A DNA stretch of 7,112 nucleotides from Candidatus Neomicrothrix sp. UBA881. GTDB taxonomy: Bacteria > Actinomycetota > Acidimicrobiia > Acidimicrobiales > MedAcidi-G1. Both the position numbers and the translations under genes were made by a program. Positions 1 through 5,187 of this stretch are shown piece by piece. The first letter of the stretch is position 1; the number at the start of each line of letters is the position of its first letter. The DNA lies in assembly GCA_002294285.1 (NCBI GenBank), contig DBFL01000076.1:34296-41407 (forward strand). Direction: 5' to 3'. Under the pieces are notes generated by a model. The model was not told the origin of the DNA. It worked only from the letters and a program-made list of their open reading frames with translations, and did no database searches.

Positions 1-97
1 CGTGTCTGATTTTGGGCGTGCTCTTATTCAAGTAACAAACTGAACTTGTCAAGACAGAGATTTTGTATTGGTTAAGGGAACGAAATTAAGAGTTAAC
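1..97. other. Intergenic stretch downstream of the cold shock gene; possible leftward promoter
   Basis: No gene is visible here. On the minus strand a perfect TTGACA lies at 52-47, followed after 18 nt by AATAAG (28-23), which matches four of six positions of a -10 box. This could drive a gene lying to the left of the window. A 10-bp palindrome, GAGTTAACTC (90-99), abuts the cold shock stop codon, but it is too short and AT-rich to be a convincing terminator. The promoter call is weak because the -10 is poor and no downstream gene can be seen. Confidence 0.3.
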
Positions 98-298
98 TCA
101 GATTTTATTTACGTTTAAGGCTTCAGGGCCTTTTTTACCTTCACCGATTTCAAACTCAACGGTTTGACCCTCATCAAGAGTTTTGTATCCATCACCTTCA
201 ATGTTTGAGTAGTGAACAAAAATGTCCTCTCCCTCATCAACAGAAATGAAGCCGAATCCTTTTTCGTTGAGAAAAAATTTCACAGTGCCTGTAGGCAT
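98..298 (-). CDS. Cold shock protein (CspA family)
   Basis: This is a 66-residue single cold shock domain protein, the usual length for the family. Such five-strand OB-fold proteins bind single-stranded RNA or DNA and act as RNA chaperones in the cytoplasm. RNP1 is visible as KGFGFI (residues 13-18) and RNP2 as IFVHY (26-30), and the C-terminal KGPEALNV segment is typical of the family. The usual VKWFN segment before RNP1 reads VKFFL, so the conserved surface Trp is replaced by Phe (residue 8) and the usual Asn by Leu. The ATG at 298-296 is preceded by a good Shine-Dalgarno, TAAGGAAA on the minus strand (313-306). The gene stands alone, divergent from the methyltransferase. Family assignment is firm. 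Whether it is cold-induced or constitutive cannot be told, and no specific csp letter can be given. Confidence 0.95.
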   Translation of the reverse strand: MPTGTVKFFLNEKGFGFISVDEGEDIFVHYSNIEGDGYKTLDEGQTVEFEIGEGKKGPEALNVNKI

Positions 299-305
299 AC
301 TTTTA

Positions 306-313
306 TTTCCTTA
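306..313 (-). promoter_or_regulatory. Ribosome binding site of the cold shock gene
   Basis: The minus strand reads TAAGGAAA, a good match to the Shine-Dalgarno core, with AAGGA ending 9 nt before the ATG at 298. It supports this start. Confidence 0.7.
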
Positions 314-411
314 CATTTATTAACTCATGTCTAATGACACGATGTTATTAGTGTACGAGAGAATAAGGAATTGCGGTAAAAGTCTTAAATCATTCTGATT
401 AATAGCTTTTA

Positions 412-437
412 ATTAACACTATTCAGATAGTGTTAAT
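412..437. repeat. Perfect 11-bp inverted repeat, candidate operator
   Basis: The arms ATTAACACTAT (412-422) and ATAGTGTTAAT (427-437) are exact reverse complements separated by 4 nt (TCAG). The element lies 16 nt before the preferred methyltransferase ATG, just upstream of its ribosome binding site, and next to the weak candidate promoter. It is AT-rich and not followed by a T-run, so it is not a typical terminator. A dimeric repressor site is the simplest reading. The arms resemble half of an NrdR box, but the centre is 2 bp too long. No regulator gene is seen in the window. Confidence 0.55.
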
Positions 438-442
438 GGTGT

Positions 443-451
443 AGGTGGGGG
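443..451 (+). promoter_or_regulatory. Ribosome binding site deciding the methyltransferase start
   Basis: The purine-rich AGGTGGGGG lies immediately upstream of the ATG at 454, with AGGTG about 6 nt away. It favours ATG 454 over the in-frame GTG at 445, which lies within this motif and has no Shine-Dalgarno of its own. Confidence 0.5.
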
Positions 452-453
452 AA

Positions 454-1071
454 ATGCCTGAAGAGAAATTTTTAAGTCAAACTTACAAACTTGAAAGCAA
501 TGAGGAAACTTTTGCTCATTACGAGGCTTGGGCTGAAACCTATGATGAAGAAATCACTGCAAACAAATATGCCCAGCCTGAACGGTGTGCTGCCGCATTA
601 GCCAGCTATTCTCCAACAGAAGCAATCAAAATATTAGACATTGGTTGTGGAAGTGGACTATCAGGAATAGCGCTTAAAGATTACGGATTCAAAAATATCG
701 ATGGATGTGATTTTTCCCCAGCGATGCTCGAAAAAGCTAAAAAGACAGATGTTTATCAAAAACTGTTTCTGGCGGATATAAACGAATCTCTGGGAGTCGA
801 AGCAGAAATTTATGATTCTATTTCAGCTGTTGGAGTTCTAGCATTTGCTCATGTAAGAACTGAAGCCCTACGTGAGATGTTGAGAATTTTGAAACATCAA
901 GGCTTGCTAGTTATTGGTTTAAATGAGCATTACTGGGAAGGTGATTCTGTCGGTGAAAAAATCAATGAGCTTGCCGAGGATGGTGCAATAGAGGTTCTTT
1001 TTCAAGAGTATGGTGATCACCTTCCAGAAGCTGGTATAGGTGGCTGGGTTACAGTTCTGAAGAAAATATAG
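454..1071 (+). CDS. Class I SAM-dependent methyltransferase, METTL27/WBSCR27-like
   Basis: A predicted cytoplasmic methyltransferase of 205 residues from ATG 454 (208 from the in-frame GTG at 445). Numbered from the GTG, the Rossmann-fold motifs are: motif I ILDIGCGSGLSG (63-74), the glycine-rich SAM-binding loop; an acidic residue at the end of strand 2 in GCDFSPAMLEKA (Asp89); LADINESL (109-116); and the strand-4 segment YDSISAVGVLAFAHV (123-137). The N-terminal HYEAWAETYDEEI (25-37) precedes the core in the way typical of WBSCR27-like and ubiquinone-methyltransferase-like small enzymes. The methyl acceptor is unknown. It is the first gene of a three-gene plus-strand cluster, 17 nt ahead of the zinc-ribbon gene, and may be controlled through the inverted repeat at 412-437. 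Fold and cofactor are secure; substrate is not predictable. Confidence 0.9.
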   Translation: MPEEKFLSQTYKLESNEETFAHYEAWAETYDEEITANKYAQPERCAAALASYSPTEAIKILDIGCGSGLSGIALKDYGFKNIDGCDFSPAMLEKAKKTDVYQKLFLADINESLGVEAEIYDSISAVGVLAFAHVRTEALREMLRILKHQGLLVIGLNEHYWEGDSVGEKINELAEDGAIEVLFQEYGDHLPEAGIGGWVTVLKKI

Positions 1072-1088
1072 ATTTTACAATTCACCTC

Positions 1089-1421
1089 ATGAACGATACA
1101 TCCTGTCCTAATTGCGGTGAGGAAGAAAATCTTTCGGGTGATTCAAAAGAAACAGATAGAAAAGAGTCAATAACTGTAACTTGTGGCGAGTGTGGAGTTG
1201 AATGGGAGAGGGATCTCAAACCACAATGTTCTAAGTGTGGAACAAGAGATTTGCGAGTGGCGGTACGTTCAATAGTAGATAAATCTCGTGGAACGCAACT
1301 TTCAATACAGTCTCTTAGTGTTGTTTACCTATGTCCTGCTTGTGACAAGGAAGAAGTGGCTGCATGGAATCAATCGAACACTCCGCTACCACCGATTGAA
1401 CTACCGTATGACGTTGAATAG
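1089..1421 (+). CDS. Small protein with four CxxC motifs (zinc-ribbon-like)
   Basis: A 110-residue protein I do not recognise by name. It has four CxxC knuckles: Cys6/9 (CPNC), Cys32/35 (CGEC), Cys47/50 (CSKC) and Cys82/85 (CPAC), enough ligands for two structural zinc ions. The pairs could close as 6/9 with 32/35 and 47/50 with 82/85, or interleave. Between the third and fourth pairs lies a 31-residue stretch likely to form beta strands (VAVRSIVDKS...SLSVVYL). No membrane segment or signal peptide is seen, and the last 20 residues are Pro-rich and acidic. Such proteins bind nucleic acid or act as protein-interaction modules, but nothing here identifies a partner. The ATG at 1089 lacks a Shine-Dalgarno, so translation may depend on the methyltransferase ending 17 nt upstream. 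The acyltransferase starts 19 nt downstream. Confidence 0.8.
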   Translation: MNDTSCPNCGEEENLSGDSKETDRKESITVTCGECGVEWERDLKPQCSKCGTRDLRVAVRSIVDKSRGTQLSIQSLSVVYLCPACDKEEVAAWNQSNTPLPPIELPYDVE

Positions 1422-1440
1422 TTCAAAGTAGGGTCATTGG

Positions 1441-2097
1441 ATGAGTTCTTTTTACGGTTTTGTCAGACCTTTAATTGGCGGGATTGTAAGGACGACCTCA
1501 GAACTGTTCACCCGCATGGCGGTAATTGGACCGAAAGATATTAGGGCTAAAAGATTCGGAAAATTCGGACAAGGTTCAAGCATTTCTTGGCCAACCGGAT
1601 CAGGTTTCGGAGAAAAGTGGATATGGATAGGAAAAGATGTCCTAATCGCGGCACATGTAACCCTTTCAGCTGGAATGGGTCCAGGGCAGGAAATGGTGAC
1701 GAATCCTGTCGTGCGAATCGGAGACCGTTGCCTGATAGGAAGAGGCACGTCGATAATTGGACACTTGGCCATAGAAATAGGTAGTGACGTTTTCACCGGA
1801 ATGAACGTTTACATAACAGACCAGAACCATGGTTATAAAGAACTTGACATCCCAATCGGTAAACAGTTGCCTAATGAACAGGCTGTGGAAATAGGCAAAG
1901 GCAGTTGGATTGGATCTGGAGCAATAATTCTTCCTGGTTCAAAAATAGGAGAGCATGTAGTTATCGGTGCAAATTCTGTAGTGACCGGTGAAATACCCTC
2001 TCATTCAGTTGCAGTTGGAAGTCCAGCGAGAGTGGTACGTCAATATGACGGCAACTCTTGGGAGCGCGTAAAGAATGAAGGTCCGACATTCAAGTAG
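1441..2097 (+). CDS. Hexapeptide-repeat acyltransferase (left-handed beta-helix family)
   Basis: A 218-residue acyltransferase of the LbH/hexapeptide family (WbbJ, NodL and maltose acetyltransferase relatives). These enzymes usually transfer acetyl or another acyl group from acyl-CoA to a sugar or other small acceptor and work as trimers. Imperfect [LIV]-G-x-x-x-x turns run from about residue 62 (IWIGKDVLIA) through VRIGDRCLIG, IEIGSDVFTG, VEIGKGSWIG and SKIGEHVVIGANSVV to about 195. The loop ITDQNHGY (125-132) carries the expected catalytic His130, and the end VGSPARVVRQY (192-202) is the usual cap. The N-terminal 40 residues contain a mildly hydrophobic stretch but no clear signal peptide. 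ATG 1441 has an AGTAGGG ribosome binding site 7 nt upstream. The acceptor is unknown; polysaccharide or lipid-sugar modification is a reasonable guess. It is last in its cluster and overlaps the convergent transporter gene by 8 bp. Confidence 0.9.
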   Translation: MSSFYGFVRPLIGGIVRTTSELFTRMAVIGPKDIRAKRFGKFGQGSSISWPTGSGFGEKWIWIGKDVLIAAHVTLSAGMGPGQEMVTNPVVRIGDRCLIGRGTSIIGHLAIEIGSDVFTGMNVYITDQNHGYKELDIPIGKQLPNEQAVEIGKGSWIGSGAIILPGSKIGEHVVIGANSVVTGEIPSHSVAVGSPARVVRQYDGNSWERVKNEGPTFK

Positions 2098-3463
2098 ATG
2101 TTTGAACAGAATTCTTACTCTTGTCAATTAGACCAAAAGTTAATAGAAGACTGACGAGTGAAGTTATCACTATAAATCCCACACCTCTTTGGTACAGGGC
2201 AGCGGTTGGCTGGTCTGTACCACTGAAAGTAAGGGTGGCAGCTAAGGCGATTCCAAAAGCAGATCCGACACGTTGAATCGAATTGACAAAGGCCAAAGCA
2301 GAACCTATACGATCCGGTTGAACATTTTGAGACGCTGAAACAGACAGCAACTGCCAAATAGTGCCCATGCCAAAACCGGCACAAGAAACTGTTAGCAGAA
2401 GAGAAATGAGCGATTCTTTCTCATCAGCAAAAATCCAAAACTGTAAAAATCCGAGTGTGTAGATGAACACACCGCAAAAGATCACAGGGAAGTGTCCATA
2501 CTTGTCTGCCATTCGACCAGCGGGTATCGAAATTGCAGTAACCATTCCAGGCATGACAGTCAGTAAGATGCTCGCTTTTATCAAACCGAAATCCCAAATA
2601 TCAGTTAAGAAAAGTAAAAGAACTAACCAATGGGAGAAAAAAGTAGACGCGATAGTGAAAGCCAAAAGAGAAGTGAATTTATATTTACGTCTTTTAAAAA
2701 GTGGCAAAGGTATCTGCGGGTCATCGCTAATTTTTGATCGACGTAATACCATTAGCGTCAAAAAAAGCGAGATAAGCACCGTTCCTAGAAAATTTCTAGA
2801 AAGCCAACCCCATTCATCAGCTTTTGATAAAGAGAAAACTAGAAAGCCGACTGCCAAAACGGCAAGTGTTGAATCTACAAAATCAATTTCTCTTCTTTTA
2901 TTTCTTCCAGGTATCTCTGCGTCTTTCCAGGAAAGAAATGCAGCCAAAATGGCAATAGGTATTTGTGAAAAATAGCCAAATCTCCATGAGAAAGAATCAA
3001 TGAGAAGAGTTATAACGATAGGTCCCGTTACCCCAGACATGCCAACAAAAACCCCTACGCGCGCCAAAGCCATATTTTCTGAACCAGGGTCAGCTTTCGC
3101 CACGATTATTGCGGCTGCTAAAGGCGAAATAATGGCTAATGACACGGCAGTTAAACCCCGGAAGAGGATTAGTACCCATAGGTTAGGTGAAAGAGCGCAA
3201 CAGAGACTAGTGAAGGCAAAAAACAGCATTCCCCATTTGTAGAGCGACTGGTATCCATATTTTTCACCTAAACGACCACCCTGTAGAAGGAGTGAAGAAC
3301 TGATAACTCCTGTGATGGTTAGTATCCATGCCGCATCAGTGGTATCCCCTGATGCTAAAACATCTCGAATTTCAGGAAATAGGAAAAACATCGTGGTTGC
3401 TTCCCAACCGGACACAAAACCGCAAAGGCTCGCGCCTACCATTACTCGCCGTTGGTTTGTCAT
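2090..3463 (-). CDS. MFS transporter, 14-TM drug:H+ antiporter-2 (DHA2/EmrB-QacA) type
   Basis: A 457-residue inner-membrane protein of the major facilitator superfamily. About 14 hydrophobic segments can be picked out, as in the DHA2 (EmrB/QacA) class of proton-coupled exporters. Numbered from the TTG one codon upstream, the cytoplasmic motif A appears as GGRLGEKYG (63-71) and again in the second half as GRMADKYG (317-324). The antiporter motif C region is GMSGVTGPIVITLL (142-155), followed by SWRFGYFSQIPIAIL (160-174), which corresponds to the conserved W-R-W-x-F-x-x-N-x-P element of the class. I prefer the ATG at 3463-3461 to the adjacent TTG at 3466; neither has a strong Shine-Dalgarno. 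The start lies 3 nt after the NTF2-like stop, so translation is probably coupled. It is last in the minus-strand cluster and may export a product or toxic substrate handled by the upstream enzymes. Substrate is unknown. Confidence 0.9.
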   Translation of the reverse strand: MTNQRRVMVGASLCGFVSGWEATTMFFLFPEIRDVLASGDTTDAAWILTITGVISSSLLLQGGRLGEKYGYQSLYKWGMLFFAFTSLCCALSPNLWVLILFRGLTAVSLAIISPLAAAIIVAKADPGSENMALARVGVFVGMSGVTGPIVITLLIDSFSWRFGYFSQIPIAILAAFLSWKDAEIPGRNKRREIDFVDSTLAVLAVGFLVFSLSKADEWGWLSRNFLGTVLISLFLTLMVLRRSKISDDPQIPLPLFKRRKYKFTSLLAFTIASTFFSHWLVLLLFLTDIWDFGLIKASILLTVMPGMVTAISIPAGRMADKYGHFPVIFCGVFIYTLGFLQFWIFADEKESLISLLLTVSCAGFGMGTIWQLLSVSASQNVQPDRIGSALAFVNSIQRVGSAFGIALAATLTFSGTDQPTAALYQRGVGFIVITSLVSLLLTFGLIDKSKNSVQTST

Positions 3464-3466
3464 CAA

Positions 3467-3901
3467 CTATGAAGATTCGTTCATGGTTTCAAGCATTGCA
3501 GACATTTGTTCCTGTATTTTTTCAACTGCTTTTAGGGAACGTATCATCACTTTGAACTCAGTTATAAGACTATTTTTGTCACATGTAATTATGTCAACAC
3601 CGTTAATTTCGACTCCATCGATAATTGTTACGAATTCGAGAGCTGCATGATTTCCGTCGAGAATATATTTTGTGTACTTGAAAGATCCAGAACCTGTTGA
3701 TGAATCTTTATTTTCTTGATTGTCTTCGTCACCTGGAAAAACTTTATAAGCGGCATTTAAATAAAGCTTTGTCATTTCTCGACCCTTTAGGGGTTTGAAA
3801 ACAACGGGGGACAAGAAAACACATTCCTCATGCAGAAGATCATCAAGCTCTAAATCACTACGCAGGAATGCATGCCAGTTCTCAATAGTTTTTTCAATCA
3901 T
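3467..3901 (-). CDS. NTF2-like / SnoaL-like domain protein
   Basis: A 144-residue soluble protein resembling the NTF2-like superfamily, which forms a cone-shaped alpha+beta barrel used by ketosteroid isomerases, SnoaL polyketide cyclases, limonene-epoxide hydrolases and many binding proteins. The pattern fits: an N-terminal helix with WHAFLRS and LDDLLHEECVFLSPVVFKPLKGREMTKLYL (residues 9-48), then strands FKYTKYILDGNHAALEFVTIIDGVEINGVDIITCDKNSLITEFKVMIRSLKAV (74-126), the usual end of the fold, and a C-terminal helix. An acidic, polar loop (about 57-72) is inserted. Active-site residues cannot be assigned, so enzyme or binding protein are both possible. Its ATG overlaps the hydrolase stop as ATGA and has no Shine-Dalgarno, so it is probably translated by reinitiation. 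The transporter follows after 3 nt. Confidence 0.8.
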   Translation of the reverse strand: MIEKTIENWHAFLRSDLELDDLLHEECVFLSPVVFKPLKGREMTKLYLNAAYKVFPGDEDNQENKDSSTGSGSFKYTKYILDGNHAALEFVTIIDGVEINGVDIITCDKNSLITEFKVMIRSLKAVEKIQEQMSAMLETMNESS

Positions 3902-3907
3902 TTTTTT
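3898..3907 (-). other. A-AAA-AAA heptamer with ATGA stop/start overlap
   Basis: On the minus strand the hydrolase frame ends GTA AAA AAA TGA. Positions 3907-3901 are seven A residues phased as X-XXY-YYZ relative to that frame, and the NTF2-like ATG (3901-3899) begins on the last A. A -1 slip on the heptamer would therefore continue directly into the NTF2-like frame. No downstream pseudoknot or upstream Shine-Dalgarno stimulator was recognised. Ordinary termination-reinitiation at ATGA is the conservative reading. Confidence 0.4.
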
Positions 3908-4803
3908 ACCGGTTTATTTTCAGACTTGTTATGTTCATTAATGAATCTAACAGCCTCTTTTAATGACTTCTTTCCCTCGGGGATGAATCCACCGAAAAGT
4001 GGATACACATGCCATAACCCTTTTGCGATTTCAATTTCGACTTTAACTCCGACTTTCGAAGCAAGGTCGGCCAACCTTTCAGAATCAGATAAAAGCAACT
4101 CTTCGTCCCCAACCTGAATGAGCATCGGAGGAAGGTCTTTCAAATCAGCAAAAAGAGGAGATATGCCGGGATTGCTGGCATCTTCGTCGCCTCTGTAACG
4201 GTCAGCTGCTGTACGAATCCAATCTGGAGCGAGCATCACATCCACTCCACCTTTTGTTTTCATGGACTCTCCGGAATGTGTCAAATCCAACCAAGGCGAA
4301 ATCAGATAAAGACAACTAGGTGAAAGACTGTGGTTGTCACGTAGAGAAACAGCCGTGGCGAGTGTCGCTCCGCCACCAGCAGAATCGCCAGCAACGGCAA
4401 TTGTGTCACCAGTCTCATCTTTTAACGCTAAATAAGCAGTAACACAATCTTCAATACCGGCGGGGTAGGGGTTTTCTGGAGCTAAACGGTAATCAACTGC
4501 AGTTACAACAGTGTTTGTCATATTAGAAATAAGGCCTACTGGGGAACGATATATCTCCGGTGAACCCATCATGTAGCCACCACCATGCAAGTAGAGGATA
4601 TGGGAATCTGGTTCCGGGTTTCGAGGAGTGAAACGTAAAGAAGTTATACCTCCGAGAGTTATTTCCTCACAGGAAACTGTTCTTGGGGGAGGGTATCTAG
4701 TGATTTTTTTAAAGTTTTCTCTATCCTCCTCTAGAGTTCGTTCCTCTGTCGGTTTCGCGCGTCTCATAATTAAACGCAGACCTCGTGCTCTCAGACTTAA
4801 CAC
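3898..4803 (-). CDS. Alpha/beta hydrolase, HSL-type carboxylesterase/lipase (alpha/beta hydrolase fold-3)
   Basis: A 301-residue esterase of the hormone-sensitive-lipase (family IV) class, close to the usual length of about 300. The oxyanion-hole motif HGGGY is at residues 73-77, followed by DYRLAPE (104-110), both diagnostic of the class. The nucleophile elbow GDSAG (139-143) gives Ser141. The other triad members are most likely Asp233 in VGDEELL and His265 in GLWHVYPLF. It should hydrolyse short-chain carboxylic esters or lactone-like substrates in the cytoplasm; no signal peptide is visible. The start is GTG at 4803-4801, supported by a strong GAGGAG ribosome binding site (4814-4809) 5 nt away. 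The upstream TAG overlaps this GTG by one base (TAGTG), and the downstream NTF2-like gene overlaps the stop by 4 nt, so the gene lies within a coupled operon. The natural substrate is unknown. Confidence 0.93.
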   Translation of the reverse strand: MLSLRARGLRLIMRRAKPTEERTLEEDRENFKKITRYPPPRTVSCEEITLGGITSLRFTPRNPEPDSHILYLHGGGYMMGSPEIYRSPVGLISNMTNTVVTAVDYRLAPENPYPAGIEDCVTAYLALKDETGDTIAVAGDSAGGGATLATAVSLRDNHSLSPSCLYLISPWLDLTHSGESMKTKGGVDVMLAPDWIRTAADRYRGDEDASNPGISPLFADLKDLPPMLIQVGDEELLLSDSERLADLASKVGVKVEIEIAKGLWHVYPLFGGFIPEGKKSLKEAVRFINEHNKSENKPVKK

Positions 4804-5144
4804 TATGGCTCCTCAAAAAATGTTGAACGTTTTACTTCAGCGATTTGAATAGTGTATTTGCTGTACCAGCCGCCTTTGCCTTTTGACTGCGCAACCTGAT
4901 GCTCGAGATCTTCACGCCAAGCCTTAATAGAATCCTCAGATTTCCAATAACAGACAGTTATCCCGTACCCTTCTTCATCACGGGCAGAATGCATACCCAT
5001 GAAACCATCGTATTTCTCGACCAATTCCGCCATCAGGTCAGAAGCTTCCTCATACCCTTCAAGGTCTTTACCAAGCTGAGTCGTGAAAATAGTAGCAAGG
5101 TAAGGTGGTTTCCAGTCTGGATGTTGCTGGATGATTGAGTCCAT
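4803..5144 (-). CDS. Antibiotic biosynthesis monooxygenase (ABM) domain protein
   Basis: A 113-residue protein from ATG 5144 (115 from the in-frame TTG at 5150). The sequence fits the dimeric ferredoxin-like ABM fold: an initial strand PYLATIFTTQL (residues 16-26, numbered from the TTG), a helix GYEEASDLMAELVEKYDGFMGMHSARDEEGYGITVCYWKSEDSIKAWRED (32-81), the core pattern of the family with the PGF-x-G-x-x-S-x-R-like element as DGFMGMHSARD (48-58) and YW followed by a W-containing helix, then HQVAQSKGKGGWYSKYTIQIAEVKR. Characterised members include cofactor-independent monooxygenases of polyketide synthesis, quinol monooxygenases and haem-degrading enzymes, but many have no known activity. No Shine-Dalgarno supports either start. 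The gap to the secreted-protein gene is 43 nt, and the stop overlaps the hydrolase GTG by one base. Domain call is good; reaction unknown. Confidence 0.85.
   Translation of the reverse strand: MDSIIQQHPDWKPPYLATIFTTQLGKDLEGYEEASDLMAELVEKYDGFMGMHSARDEEGYGITVCYWKSEDSIKAWREDLEHQVAQSKGKGGWYSKYTIQIAEVKRSTFFEEP
4809..4814 (-). promoter_or_regulatory. Ribosome binding site deciding the hydrolase GTG start
   Basis: The minus strand reads GAGGAG, a near-perfect Shine-Dalgarno, 5 nt before the GTG at 4803. It lies inside the last codons of the ABM gene and is the strongest ribosome binding site of the cluster, so the hydrolase may be made in good amount relative to its neighbours. Confidence 0.75.
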
Positions 5145-5187
5145 AGACAATTTTTACATCAAAAAAGTTAGATGAACGAGGTCGGCC

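Larger units (their letters stand above)
299..453. promoter_or_regulatory. Divergent promoter region between csp and the methyltransferase
   Basis: This 155-bp AT-rich region must hold the promoters of both divergent genes. On the plus strand, TTGCGG (371-376) and TCTGAT (394-399), 17 nt apart, form a weak sigma-70-like pair that would place transcription start near 406, just before the inverted repeat at 412-437. No clean consensus was found for csp on the minus strand. The csp leader contains an imperfect inverted repeat at 331-351 (9-bp arms, 3-nt spacer, one G-T mismatch that could pair as G-U in RNA). Promoter positions are inference from motif inspection. Confidence 0.4.

Noticed and set aside
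412..437. Reading the palindrome as an NrdR box
   Set aside because: The half-sites ACACTAT/ATAGTGT resemble the NrdR consensus, but the spacing is 2 bp too long (18 instead of 16 bp), only one copy is present, and the gene downstream is not a ribonucleotide reductase.
445..453. GTG at 445 as the methyltransferase start
   Set aside because: It is in frame but lies within the purine-rich ribosome binding site that fits the ATG at 454; only three residues are affected.
1452..1796. Minus-strand open frame of 114 codons opposite the acyltransferase
   Set aside because: It lies wholly opposite a well-supported hexapeptide gene, has no recognisable domain and is Pro/Ile-rich, as expected for the reverse of Gly/Ile-rich repeats.
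2463..2975. Plus-strand open frame of 170 codons opposite the transporter
   Set aside because: It is a Lys/Ser-rich antisense shadow of a confident 14-TM transporter, without ribosome binding site or domain.
5145..5187. Terminator or dedicated promoter between the secreted protein and the ABM gene
   Set aside because: The minus strand holds a T-run but no stem longer than about 3 bp before it, and no paired -35/-10 boxes were found; co-transcription or an unrecognised promoter cannot be separated.
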